Source: Mesonia oceanica (GTDB taxonomy: Bacteria > Bacteroidota > Bacteroidia > Flavobacteriales > Flavobacteriaceae). Taken from it: 64,000 nt of DNA. The notes beneath the pieces are model-generated. The model was not told the DNA's origin. It did no database searches and saw nothing but the letters and a program-made list of their open reading frames with translations. Positions 44,563-52,551 of this stretch are shown piece after piece; within the stretch, counting starts at the first letter, position 1, and every line of letters begins with the position of its first letter. The stretch lies in the NCBI RefSeq assembly GCF_902499555.1, contig NZ_CABVMM010000012.1:1-64000 (forward strand), in the 5' to 3' direction. A program made the translations under genes and the position numbers.

Positions 44563-44924
44563 AAAAAATATTAGCTTATGTTTTATTGGGAATTGCCGTA
44601 ATCGCCGTGGCATATTATGCTTTTCTCTATTTTGTACCTTACAGTGAAGGAACTCGTGCCGGCGAATTAATTAAGTTTAGTAATCGTGGAGCTATTGTAA
44701 AAACTTGGGAAGGACAAATAAGTCAAGGAATTAGTGGTGCTCAAATTTTTAGTTTCTCTGTTTTAGATAAAGATGATGATGTCATCGAAAAGCTAAAAGA
44801 ATACCAAGGAGAATATGTAAAACTTACCTATATAGAACGCTTTGGCACTTTTATTTTTTGGGGAGACACCAAATATTTTGTAACCGATGTAGAACTTTCC
44901 CAATCGCCACATTTTAGGAGGTAA
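44559..44924 (+). CDS. Membrane-anchored hypothetical protein, 121 aa
   Basis: The protein has 121 residues. It has one N-terminal membrane helix (about 4-28) and then a beta-rich domain (YSEGTRAGELIKFSNRGAI, TWEGQISQGI, VKLTYIERFGTFIFWGDTKYFV). Homologues in flavobacteria are sometimes called 6-phosphogluconate dehydrogenase, but no Rossmann fold or catalytic residues are present. It is coupled to rmuC by a 4-base overlap. The function is unknown. Confidence 0.82.
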   Translation: MKKILAYVLLGIAVIAVAYYAFLYFVPYSEGTRAGELIKFSNRGAIVKTWEGQISQGISGAQIFSFSVLDKDDDVIEKLKEYQGEYVKLTYIERFGTFIFWGDTKYFVTDVELSQSPHFRR

Positions 44925-45235
44925 AAAGTTTGTGAGTTGTGATTTTTTGAGTCGTTAGTAAATAAACTTATCGTTTGAAGATAAAACGTTATCATTAAAG
45001 TATTTGATGAAGAAGGGTATGACAAAATAAAATCTTGATCATACAATTTTAATTTTCTATCTAGATTTCTATTGTTTCAGCTTTCAAACTTCTATTTTTA
45101 CGTTACGCAAGGGATTGCAGCGGCATCGTTTTTTTGCTTTCGTAAATGGCAAAAAAAGACCCGCCTACCAGCGAACAGGTATAGCAAAAAGCCCGGTCCG
45201 CTAGAATTGCACCAAAAACCTACTAAACCTATTTT
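44925..45235. other. Intergenic region with structured repeat before the thioesterase gene
   Basis: These 311 bases contain a candidate structured element at 45104-45200. The left half is AT-rich and without a supported gene. Confidence 0.55.
45104..45200 (+). repeat. Candidate structured flavobacterial intergenic element, copy 1
   Basis: The element begins ACGCAAGGGATTGCAGCGGC and contains a hairpin TTTTTTTGC / GCAAAAAAA (45129-45157). After a second small hairpin it ends AGCCCGGTCCGC. I recall this ACGCAAGGGAT ... AGCCCG arrangement as frequent between flavobacterial genes, and it could be a Flavo-1-like RNA. That identity is not verified. Confidence 0.45.
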
Positions 45236-45787
45236 ATGAGTAAAGAATTTAAACACGTTTCTGAATCTGAAGTAACTATTTCTGAATTGATGCTTCCCTC
45301 CCATTCTAATTTTAATGGAAAAATTCACGGAGGTTATATTTTATCGTTATTAGACCAAATTGCATTTGCTTGTGCTTCTAAACATAGCGGACAATACTGT
45401 GTAACGGCTAGTGTCGATACCGTAGATTTTTTAAGACCTATTGAAATTGGTGAATTGGTGACGATGAAAGCTTCTGTAAATTATGTGGGAACCAGCTCCA
45501 TGGTCATCGGGATTCGCGTGGAAGCTGAAAATATTCAAACCGGTGAAAGCAAGCATTGCAATTCTTCTTACATTACAATGGTGGCTAAAGATAAAAACGG
45601 AAAAGGCACGAAAGTTCCCGGCCTTATTTTATCTAGACGTAAAAGTGTGCTCCGCTTCCTAAAAAGTATGAAACGTACGCAGTTGAAACGTAAAAGAGAT
45701 GAAGAATTTCATCATATTGACTTCGATTCTGCTGAATTTCAAAAAGAATTAGAAAAATATCGTGTACAGGTAGAATTAAATGATTAA
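45236..45787 (+). CDS. Acyl-CoA thioesterase (hotdog fold)
   Basis: The protein has 183 residues. The hotdog core reads LPSHSNFNGKIHGGYILSLLD (key NxxGxxHGG, positions about 19-34), CVTASVDTVDFLRPIEIGELV and SYITMVAKDKNGK, as in YciA/acyl-CoA hydrolase family proteins. The C-terminal ~55 residues are strongly basic and helical. It hydrolyses acyl-CoA thioesters in the cytosol; chain preference is unknown. It follows a structured intergenic element. Confidence 0.93.
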   Translation: MSKEFKHVSESEVTISELMLPSHSNFNGKIHGGYILSLLDQIAFACASKHSGQYCVTASVDTVDFLRPIEIGELVTMKASVNYVGTSSMVIGIRVEAENIQTGESKHCNSSYITMVAKDKNGKGTKVPGLILSRRKSVLRFLKSMKRTQLKRKRDEEFHHIDFDSAEFQKELEKYRVQVELND

Positions 45788-45858
45788 AAAAGTTAAATCT
45801 CTGTAAAATCAAGGGTTTAAAAAATATTAAAATCGTTTTTTTATCTAAAATTATATTT

Positions 45859-46248
45859 ATGAAAAGAAAACTTTTACTTTTAGTAGGCATTATTTCATTA
45901 GCGAGTTGTTCGCCCAATATTGTTAATACATGGAATATTGATAAATATGAAGTAATTAACGATAAAGGTCAGAATACTACTTCACAAAATATTGGTACCA
46001 TCACTTTTAAGAAAAACGGAAAGGGAATGAAAGATATTAACTATAATGTTTTTCAGAACGATTATACCGACCAGTCTGAATTCAGGTATGAATTACATAA
46101 TGATTATATCATCATTAAAAATACTGACAAAAAGGATGAATCTGCACTTAACAAAACTTGGATTATTGTGAGTGATAAATCTAAAAATCAAGTATGGAAA
46201 TCTACTGATGGTAACGAAAGTGTTCAAGTATTGGAATTAAGTAGGTAG
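45859..46248 (+). CDS. Lipocalin-like lipoprotein, 129 aa
   Basis: The protein has 129 residues with a lipobox at Cys17 (ISLASCSPN). The mature part resembles the small lipocalin-like domain common in flavobacteria: IVNTWNIDKYEV near the start, then repeated antiparallel strands (GTITFKKNGKGM, FRYELHNDYIIIKN, WIIVSDKSKNQVWKS). It presumably binds a small molecule or supports the envelope; the ligand is unknown. It is followed by a strong bidirectional hairpin. Confidence 0.82.
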   Translation: MKRKLLLLVGIISLASCSPNIVNTWNIDKYEVINDKGQNTTSQNIGTITFKKNGKGMKDINYNVFQNDYTDQSEFRYELHNDYIIIKNTDKKDESALNKTWIIVSDKSKNQVWKSTDGNESVQVLELSR

Positions 46249-46263
46249 TAAAAAAACACTAAT

Positions 46264-46301
46264 AAAAAAGCTCCTTAGATTTACTTTTAAGGAGCTTTTT
46301 T
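46264..46301. terminator. Bidirectional terminator after the lipocalin-like gene
   Basis: Complementary 14-base arms AAAAAAGCTCCTTA / TAAGGAGCTTTTTT are separated by a 10-base loop. They give A-rich and T-rich flanks in both directions. Confidence 0.92.
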
Positions 46302-46378
46302 ATGTTGTAGATTTCAGGTCGCACCATTGTACCTGCTTTTGCTTTAAGGAATAGTATAAAAAATAGCTAGATGATTCC

Positions 46379-46780
46379 TTACGTTCCTAAATAAAAGCCA
46401 TAATCTAGGAAAACCACTAACATTAAGATCCACCCAATGATTAGTGAAAGTCCTCCAAGCGGAGTTATTGGCCCAAGAATTTTTATTTTCTTACCCCTAC
46501 TGGAAGAGATACATAATCCATAAATACTGAAGGAAAATAAAATTACCCCCACAATGATAAAGAAAACCATCCACTGCTCTAGAATATTTACCAACGGAAA
46601 ATTAAGACCTATGATCAATAATAAAATGGCGTGATACATTTGGTACTTTACTCCAGTTTCAAAACTGGATAATTGGTCTTCTGTAAATTTCTTCTTTAAT
46701 GCGTGTGCTCCAAAAGCACCTAAAACAATAGCTAATATTCCGAAAACCGCTGCGGCAATTAAAGTGATTTCTTTTACCAT
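46379..46780 (-). CDS. DUF423 family membrane protein
   Basis: The protein has 133 residues with four membrane helices. The first helix region carries GAFGAHALKKKF, the family signature, followed by FETGVKYQMYHAILLLIIG and the late GPITPLGGLSLIIGWI. YgdD/DUF423 proteins are small inner-membrane proteins of unknown role. It follows cydB by 5 bp, so it is probably part of the cyd operon. Confidence 0.93.
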   Translation of the reverse strand: MVKEITLIAAAVFGILAIVLGAFGAHALKKKFTEDQLSSFETGVKYQMYHAILLLIIGLNFPLVNILEQWMVFFIIVGVILFSFSIYGLCISSSRGKKIKILGPITPLGGLSLIIGWILMLVVFLDYGFYLGT

Positions 46781-46785
46781 ATATA

Positions 46786-47805
46786 TTATTTAAATAATTT
46801 AATTAGTTGAAAAGACTTCATTAAATGATAAAGTCCCGGTAAAATAATAGCTCCCCCAATAAGCAATGCAATTCCTAAAAATTGAATAACACTATCGGGA
46901 GCCACCCCTTCTAAAATACTTATTTCTTTAGTTGAAGTGATAATAACATCAGGAAAATGTGCCAACATCGCCGCAGAAACCACTAAAAAAACTTGTACGC
47001 CTGCCAAAATTCTGGCCCAAGCTTTTCTTTTTTGTTTAATCATTTCCCACAATGGAATTAAAACAATTCCCGAAATAACTACCGCAATAATCGAATACTT
47101 ATTTTCAATAAAATCAATAACAAATGCTATTTCATTGAAATAACCATAAACTAGGATAACAAAACCAATAAGCACTAAAGCTATTGTTGAATAACTAGCC
47201 TTTTTTCGATATAAATTTAATTCATTTTCGTCTGAAGCTTCTCCAATCAAAAAGTTAGCAGCAATAAATGCACAAAGTGTGATGTAAAAAAGACCTATTA
47301 ATAAGGAAAATATATTGAACCAACCATCTATATATATTTCTTTAAAACTTAAGTTAGGGTTTTCTGAGAATAGATTGATGTGTCCACCTATTAATCCTCC
47401 GAAAATAATTCCTAAAAATAATGGACTCAATATACTTCCTAATTTAAAAAGTGCATTATAAGAACCTTGTGATCGCCCTTTTACGGCATCGTAATGCCTA
47501 AAAATAAAAGCCAAACCACGAATGGTAATCCCTAATAACATTAAGGTAATTGGGATATGTAAATAGACCACAAAAATGTTGAAATACTGCGGAAAACCAA
47601 TCCATAAGATCACTATAAGAATAATAATCCAAATGTGATTAGCTTCCCAAATAGGTCCCATCACTCGATAAATGGTTTTTTTGGTTTTCTCTTGATTTTT
47701 AGGTGAAGAAAACAGCTCGATGATTCCACCTCCAAAATCTGCTCCTGCCAATAATACATACAGAAACAACGAGAAAAACAAAAAGAATAAAACTACGGTT
47801 AACAT
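46786..47805 (-). CDS. cydB: Cytochrome bd ubiquinol oxidase subunit II
   Basis: The protein has 339 residues with about eight membrane helices. The N-terminal LLAGADFGGGIIELFS and GPIWEANHIWIIILIVILWIGFP (key WEANHVW-type motif) define CydB. It supports CydA in the high-affinity terminal oxidase that reduces oxygen to water in the inner membrane. It starts 1 bp after cydA. Confidence 0.96.
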   Translation of the reverse strand: MLTVVLFFLFFSLFLYVLLAGADFGGGIIELFSSPKNQEKTKKTIYRVMGPIWEANHIWIIILIVILWIGFPQYFNIFVVYLHIPITLMLLGITIRGLAFIFRHYDAVKGRSQGSYNALFKLGSILSPLFLGIIFGGLIGGHINLFSENPNLSFKEIYIDGWFNIFSLLIGLFYITLCAFIAANFLIGEASDENELNLYRKKASYSTIALVLIGFVILVYGYFNEIAFVIDFIENKYSIIAVVISGIVLIPLWEMIKQKRKAWARILAGVQVFLVVSAAMLAHFPDVIITSTKEISILEGVAPDSVIQFLGIALLIGGAIILPGLYHLMKSFQLIKLFK

Positions 47806-47806
47806 A

Positions 47807-49108
47807 TTAAGCTTCGTTTTGGTTCAACACTTTAATTTGCCTTGCTAACAACCAACTTACGACGCAAGTAAGTACAATGTAAATGGCGGTATAAGTAATT
47901 AGACTATAGAAAATTCCCGGCATAGGGGTCACAGCATCTTTGGTTTTCATCACTTGATAAATAATCCACGGTTGCCTTCCGACTTCAGTAACAATCCAAC
48001 CCGTTTCTAAAGCAATAAACCCTAGTGGAGCCATTAAAGTGAATAACAACCAAAATTTTCGATGGTTTTGCCAGTGTTTCCATTTTAAACTTAAGAGGTA
48101 AAACAAACCGACAATAGCTAACAAAACCCCGATACCCACCATAATTTGGAATGAATAATGAACGATCGCTACAGGGGGTTGTTCATCTTTAGGAAAATCG
48201 TTCAATCCTTTTACTTCCGCATCAAAATCGCCAAAGGCTAAGAAAGAAAGTGCTTTTGGGATTTCAATTTTGTAGGTTACTTCTTGATTTTTTTCATCTA
48301 CAATTCCTCCAATATAAAGCGGAGCACCTTTTTCTGTTTCATAATGTGCTTCTAAAGCGGCGAGTTTAGCGGGCTGACGCTTTGCAATATCTTTAGCTGA
48401 GATATCTCCACTAATGGGTTGTAATAAAGCGGCTATAGCCGCGAAAATAATAGCGATTCGAAAAGCTTTTTTATGCAGTTCTATATTTCGTCCTTTATAG
48501 ATTTGGTATGCATGAATTCCTGCAACTGCAAAACCGGTAGCAACAAATGCTGCCAACGTCATATGCAAAGCTTGCGTAAACCAAGCAGCATTCAACATCG
48601 CTTCTATGGGGTTGATATCTGAAAACACGCCATTTTCATAGGTAAACCCAGAAGGAGCATTCATCCAACCATTGGCAGCAACTACTAAAATACCAGACAT
48701 TACACCGGAAATCCCTATAATTACTCCGGTAAACCAATGAAATTTTTCCGGCAATTTTTTCCATCCGTACAAATAAAAACCGAGGGCTATAGCTTCTACA
48801 AAAAAAGCAGCACCCTCTAAGGAAAATGGCATCCCAATAATAGGCCCGGCATGTTTCATAAACTCTGGCCAAAGTAAACCTAGTTCAAAGGATAGTGCCG
48901 TTCCTGAAACGGCTCCTGTTACAAAGAAAATGGCTACTCCACGCTGCCAAGCTTTAGTAAGTTTTAAGTAAATTTCTTTTCGGGTTTTTAACCATTTATA
49001 ATGAGAAATCACCATAAAAAAAGGCATCACCATACCAATACATGCAAATACGATGTGGAAAATGAGTGTGATTGCCATTTGAAGTCTTGCGGCCTCTAGA
49101 TTTTCCAT
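47807..49108 (-). CDS. cydA: Cytochrome bd ubiquinol oxidase subunit I
   Basis: The protein has 433 residues with nine or so helices. Heme-ligand candidates are His18 in LIFHIVFACIG and the His in FTQALHMTLAAFVATGF. The quinol-site GRQPW occurs in VTEVGRQPWIIYQV. The Q-loop is short, as in CIO-like bd oxidases, which also explains the smaller size compared with E. coli CydA. It is first in a cydA-cydB-DUF423 operon. Confidence 0.96.
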   Translation of the reverse strand: MENLEAARLQMAITLIFHIVFACIGMVMPFFMVISHYKWLKTRKEIYLKLTKAWQRGVAIFFVTGAVSGTALSFELGLLWPEFMKHAGPIIGMPFSLEGAAFFVEAIALGFYLYGWKKLPEKFHWFTGVIIGISGVMSGILVVAANGWMNAPSGFTYENGVFSDINPIEAMLNAAWFTQALHMTLAAFVATGFAVAGIHAYQIYKGRNIELHKKAFRIAIIFAAIAALLQPISGDISAKDIAKRQPAKLAALEAHYETEKGAPLYIGGIVDEKNQEVTYKIEIPKALSFLAFGDFDAEVKGLNDFPKDEQPPVAIVHYSFQIMVGIGVLLAIVGLFYLLSLKWKHWQNHRKFWLLFTLMAPLGFIALETGWIVTEVGRQPWIIYQVMKTKDAVTPMPGIFYSLITYTAIYIVLTCVVSWLLARQIKVLNQNEA

Positions 49109-49269
49109 AGAAAAAGCGAAGTTTTGTTCTCTTACAAATTTACTTCATCTCACTTTAAAATCACGTGACTTTGGTTACATAGTTTTAAGGTTTAACAATT
49201 AAATTTTAAATTCTTTTTTGGAATTAATATCGACTTTTAGAATGATAATTAAAATTATCAACTTTTAAA

Positions 49270-49307
49270 ACGATATTTGCATTTATCGTCTATTTAAACG
49301 ATATTTG
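49270..49307. promoter_or_regulatory. Alternating half-sites before the SatD-type gene
   Basis: Three half-sites alternate in orientation: ACGATATTTG (49270), TATCGT (49284-49289) and ACGATATTTG (49298). Each neighbouring pair is an 8-base-spaced palindrome. They end four bases before the start codon. The downstream protein has a C-terminal HTH, so autoregulation is plausible. Confidence 0.45.
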
Positions 49308-49311
49308 AATT

Positions 49312-49926
49312 ATGACTAGTATAATTACAGGAGATATAATCAATTCACAATCGGTTAAACTCCCCAAAGACTATTTGGAGAAAATTCGATCTGCACTTCA
49401 AAGTCTAGGAGAAGAGCAATTAGATTGGGAGATATTTAGAGGTGATAGTTTTCAGATAGAAATTAAAGATCCACTACAGGTTTTTTGGCAATGCATTTAT
49501 ATAAAAGCTTGTTTAAAAACGATGAAAGAACTCGACGCAAGAATGGCGATTGGGATTGGCGAAAAATCGTATGAAGCCAAAACCATTTCTGAAGCTAATG
49601 GAAGTGCTTTCATACGTTCCGGAGAAGTTTTTGAAAAGCTAAAACGCGAAAAAACCAATTTGCTTATCAATACCGGAAACTCAACATTAGATGAAGAATT
49701 AAATGTTTATTTTCAATTAACTTTAATTGCGATGGATCATTGGACACCTAATTCCGCAGAAATCGTTAAATTGAGTCTAGAAAATCCCGAGATGAATCAG
49801 CAACAACTGGGAGAATTGATTGGTATTAAACAAAACACAGTAAGTGAACGTCAAAAACGAGCAAGCTTAAGTCAGTTAGCCGAGTTCAACAAAATTTTTC
49901 AACAGAAAATAAATTCGATTTTATGA
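49312..49926 (+). CDS. SatD family protein with C-terminal helix-turn-helix
   Basis: The protein has 204 residues. The start SIITGDIINSQ and the WEIFRGDSFQIEIKDP and MAIGIGEK strands (RGDSFQ is the family hallmark) resemble a degenerate nucleotide cyclase-like fold. The last ~55 residues are a winged HTH (EMNQQQLGELIGIKQNTVSERQKRAS, key recognition helix QNTVSERQKR). SatD was named in streptococcal acid-tolerance genetics, but its biochemical role is unknown. It overlaps the DUF3307 gene by 4 bases. Confidence 0.88.
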   Translation: MTSIITGDIINSQSVKLPKDYLEKIRSALQSLGEEQLDWEIFRGDSFQIEIKDPLQVFWQCIYIKACLKTMKELDARMAIGIGEKSYEAKTISEANGSAFIRSGEVFEKLKREKTNLLINTGNSTLDEELNVYFQLTLIAMDHWTPNSAEIVKLSLENPEMNQQQLGELIGIKQNTVSERQKRASLSQLAEFNKIFQQKINSIL

Positions 49927-50630
49927 TTTTATTGCTCAAACTCATTTTAGCACATTTGGTGGGCGATTTTCTGCTTCAGCCTTACGCTTGGGTAAAAGAA
50001 AAAGAGAGCAAGAAATTAGCTTCCAATAAACTATACTTTCATATAGGCATTCATTTACTGCTAAACTTTCTCTTTCTGTGGAACTTAAAATTATGGTACA
50101 TTCCATTAATTATTGCCGTAACCCATCTAGCGATCGATGCTTGGAAACTCAGTTTTCAGAATGAAAATAACCGACGTTTACTCTTTTTTCTTGACCAACT
50201 CTTTCATTTTTTAGTAATTTTCGGGCTTTACTTTTTAGTCGAGCGAGAAAGTATTCATTTTACAATTTCTCCTGTGCTCCTGTGTTACCTCACCGGTGCC
50301 TTTTTCTTGACCAATCCAGCATCGATAATGATTAAAACTTTGATTTCGATCTACAAACCTAACACTGAAATAGAAAAGGATGAATCACTCGAAAACGCCG
50401 GAAAGTACATTGGTATTTTAGAGCGCTTGCTCGTATTTTTATTTATTGCGACTCAGCATTGGGAAGGCGTTGGTTTTTTAATTGCTGCCAAGTCTATTTT
50501 TAGGTTTAGCGACCTTACCGAATCGAAAGACCGCAAGCTTACCGAGTACATTCTCATTGGGACTTTACTTAGTTTTGGACTCGCCATCGTGATTGCACTT
50601 TTATCTAATTATGTAGTAACTGTTATATAA
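49923..50630 (+). CDS. DUF3307 domain-containing membrane protein
   Basis: The protein has 235 residues with about six membrane helices. The DUF3307 signature is in LAHLVGDFLLQPYAWVKEKESKKLASNKLYFHIGIHLL (key HLVGDFLLQ and HIGIH, positions 11-47), then AVTHLAIDAWK and DQLFHFLVIFGLYF. Conserved His and Asp within membrane helices hint at metal binding or catalysis, but the function is unknown. It is translationally coupled to the SatD-type gene, a pairing that recurs in bacteria. Confidence 0.9.
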   Translation: MILLLKLILAHLVGDFLLQPYAWVKEKESKKLASNKLYFHIGIHLLLNFLFLWNLKLWYIPLIIAVTHLAIDAWKLSFQNENNRRLLFFLDQLFHFLVIFGLYFLVERESIHFTISPVLLCYLTGAFFLTNPASIMIKTLISIYKPNTEIEKDESLENAGKYIGILERLLVFLFIATQHWEGVGFLIAAKSIFRFSDLTESKDRKLTEYILIGTLLSFGLAIVIALLSNYVVTVI

Positions 50631-50633
50631 TAT

Positions 50634-50739
50634 TTGGGCGTTTCCCTATCGGGTCAGGCCATCGGCAGTCGCTTTTTTAAATTCCTGCATAGGCAGGAAT
50701 TTAAAAAGAGCTCCAACAAAGCCTCTGTCCCTAACGCAA
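50634..50739 (-). repeat. Candidate structured flavobacterial intergenic element, copy 2
   Basis: On the plus strand it runs TTGGGCGTTTCCC ... CCTAACGCAA. A perfect 15-bp hairpin TTTTTAAATTCCTGC / GCAGGAATTTAAAAA (50674-50707, loop ATAG) lies inside. Read on the minus strand the ends (TTGCGTTAGGGA ... GGGAAACGCCC) recall the element at 45104, in opposite orientation. Confidence 0.45.
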
Positions 50740-50755
50740 AAATTTCAACTAAAAA

Positions 50756-51313
50756 ATGAAAACAGAAAAAGAAAAAATGCTCGCTGGAGAATATTTCAAT
50801 CCCTTTGATAAAGAATTAAGTAAAGAACGTTTAGAAGCTAGAAAATTATTGCATCAACTCAATCATAATGCTCCCGAAAATCTTCAGCAGCAAAAACAGA
50901 TCATCAGAAAATTATTGCTCAATTCCAGTAAAGCTACTTTTATTCAACCTCCGTTTTACTGCGATTATGGTTATAACATTAAAGCAGGCAAAGGTGTATT
51001 TTTTAACTTTAACTGTACGCTATTAGACTTAGCTAACATAGAAATTGGTGATAAAACAATGATTGGGCCCAACGTGCAAATTTACACGGCAGTACATCCT
51101 ACCAATGCCGATGAACGCGCTACTCTTGTAGAAAAAGGCCAACCCGTTATTATCGGTAAAAATGTTTGGATTGGTGGCAATGCAACGATTTGCCCCGGTG
51201 TTACCATTGGAGATAAAAGTATTATTGGCGCCGGCAGTGTAGTGACCAAAGACATTCCTGCCAATGTGATGGCAGCAGGAAATCCATGTAAAGTGATTAA
51301 AGAATTAGAATAA
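50756..51313 (+). CDS. Maltose/galactoside O-acetyltransferase-like protein (hexapeptide repeat)
   Basis: The protein has 185 residues. The Maa/NodL N-terminal domain starts MLAGEYFNPFDKELSKERLEAR (positions 9-30; key AGEYFNP). The left-handed beta-helix follows with the catalytic His in YTAVHPTNADER and hexapeptides VIIGKNVWIGGNATICPGVTIG, ending GNPCKVIKEL. It acetylates a sugar hydroxyl from acetyl-CoA; the natural acceptor is unknown. It is tail to tail, without a gap, with the second HxlR gene. Confidence 0.93.
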   Translation: MKTEKEKMLAGEYFNPFDKELSKERLEARKLLHQLNHNAPENLQQQKQIIRKLLLNSSKATFIQPPFYCDYGYNIKAGKGVFFNFNCTLLDLANIEIGDKTMIGPNVQIYTAVHPTNADERATLVEKGQPVIIGKNVWIGGNATICPGVTIGDKSIIGAGSVVTKDIPANVMAAGNPCKVIKELE

Positions 51314-51673
51314 TTAAAACTCTTTAATTATTTCTTCCCGATGTTTTATACCCCAATCGGCAATAGCATCGGTGAGTTGTTTTAAAGACTTTCCATAGTC
51401 AGAAATTTCATAGCTAACAATTACCGGTTTAGCATCTATTACTCTTCTATGAATAAGGTTATTCATTTCTAAATCTTTTAATTCTCGACTCAGCATTTTA
51501 CCTGAAATTCCTTGAACCTCGCGTAATAATTCTGAATAACGCAAGGGTTGAAAAAACAAACAAGCAATAATCGAAATTTTCCATTTTCCGCTCAAAACAT
51601 CCATCGTGTCGTGAATAGCCCTAATTTTTTGTGAACAAGTGATTAAAGGTGAAGTTTTTTCTACGATCTCCAT
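51314..51673 (-). CDS. HxlR family winged-helix regulator (second copy)
   Basis: The protein has 119 residues: Cys14 near the N-terminus, then DTMDVLSGKWKISIIACLFF, YSELLREVQGISGKMLSRELKDLE and the wing RRVIDAKPVIVSYEISDYG. It is a separate lineage from the copy at 13565, judging by the different sensor and helix sequences. It is divergent from the nitroreductase gene 98 bp away, with palindromic GTTAC half-sites in between. Confidence 0.93.
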   Translation of the reverse strand: MEIVEKTSPLITCSQKIRAIHDTMDVLSGKWKISIIACLFFQPLRYSELLREVQGISGKMLSRELKDLEMNNLIHRRVIDAKPVIVSYEISDYGKSLKQLTDAIADWGIKHREEIIKEF

Positions 51674-51718
51674 GAGTTAAAGTGGTTACCCAAATGTTAC
51701 TATTACTTTTTGTCACAA

Positions 51719-51752
51719 AGTTACTTAACTAAAGTGTAACTAATTAACTTTG
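51719..51752. promoter_or_regulatory. Candidate HxlR operator and -7 box before the second nitroreductase gene
   Basis: The inverted half-sites AGTTAC (51719-51724) and GTAACT (51736-51741) are followed at once by a consensus -7 box TAACTTTG (51745-51752). A repressor bound there would block the promoter. Further GTTAC copies lie at 51685 and 51696. Confidence 0.45.
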
Positions 51753-51771
51753 TATAAAAATTTTGAAAATT

Positions 51772-52467
51772 ATGAGTTTACTTAATGATTTACAGTGGCG
51801 ATATGCTACCAAAAAAATGAATGGTCAAAAAGTACCACAAGATAAATTAGATTATATTTTAGAAGCGGCTCGTTTATCGCCATCTTCTTCGGGTTTACAA
51901 CCTTATAAAATTATCGTTATTTCTGATGAAGCCTTATTAGAAAAAATAAAAAACATTGCTTGGAACCAAAACCAAATTATCGATTGTTCCCATCTTTTGG
52001 TTTTTGCCGCATGGGATAAATATACCGAAGAACGTATCACCGAAGTATTTAATTATACTTTAGATGAGCGCGGTTTACCTCACGATACGATGGATGATTA
52101 TAAAAACAATCTTTGGGGTATGTACGCCCAACTAGGTGAAGATTGGCACGCACATCATGCTTCAAAGCAAAGTTATATTGCGTTTGCGATGGCAATTGCA
52201 GCAGCGGCGGAACAAAAAGTTGATGCTACACCGATGGAAGGTTTTTTACCAGAAAAATTAGATGAGTTATTACAACTAAAAGGATCCGGCTATAAAAGTA
52301 CTTTATTATTGCCTTTAGGCTACCGCGAAAATGAGAACGATTGGTTGGTGAATATGAAAAAAGTACGCACGCCAAAAGAAGATTTTATTACAGAAATGAC
52401 GATTAATGATGCTGCAAATATAGAAATTGAAGCAATGGAAAAAAGCATTGGTAATCCTAAAAACTAA
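51772..52467 (+). CDS. Nitroreductase family NAD(P)H-dependent oxidoreductase, second copy
   Basis: The protein has 231 residues from the ATG at 51772; an upstream TTG at 51763 would add three. FMN-site blocks are RYATKKMNGQKV, LSPSSSGLQPYKI, AIAAAAEQKVDATPMEGFLPE and LLLPLGYRENENDW. It is an NfsB/DrgA-like flavoenzyme for quinones or nitro compounds. It is divergent from the HxlR regulator and followed by a strong terminator. Confidence 0.94.
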   Translation: MSLLNDLQWRYATKKMNGQKVPQDKLDYILEAARLSPSSSGLQPYKIIVISDEALLEKIKNIAWNQNQIIDCSHLLVFAAWDKYTEERITEVFNYTLDERGLPHDTMDDYKNNLWGMYAQLGEDWHAHHASKQSYIAFAMAIAAAAEQKVDATPMEGFLPEKLDELLQLKGSGYKSTLLLPLGYRENENDWLVNMKKVRTPKEDFITEMTINDAANIEIEAMEKSIGNPKN

Positions 52468-52494
52468 TAGTAGAGCTATTTCTTAGGAAAGCAT

Positions 52495-52533
52495 AAAAAA
52501 TCCGTCTCACTTTATGAATGAGACGGATTTTTT
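52495..52533. terminator. Bidirectional terminator between nitroreductase and sulfatase genes
   Basis: The arms AAAAAATCCGTCTCA / TGAGACGGATTTTTT are perfectly complementary with a 9-base loop. It ends the nitroreductase transcript and the long carbohydrate operon from the other side. Confidence 0.93.
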
Positions 52534-52551
52534 ATTGAAAAGTGCTAAGTT

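Noticed and set aside
44559..44924. Label 6-phosphogluconate dehydrogenase for the 121-residue membrane protein
   Set aside because: No nucleotide-binding Rossmann motif and no catalytic residues are present.
49109..49311. Possible small RNA gene upstream of the SatD-type gene
   Set aside because: The repeats there are better read as operator half-sites; no stable fold or terminator supports an RNA gene.
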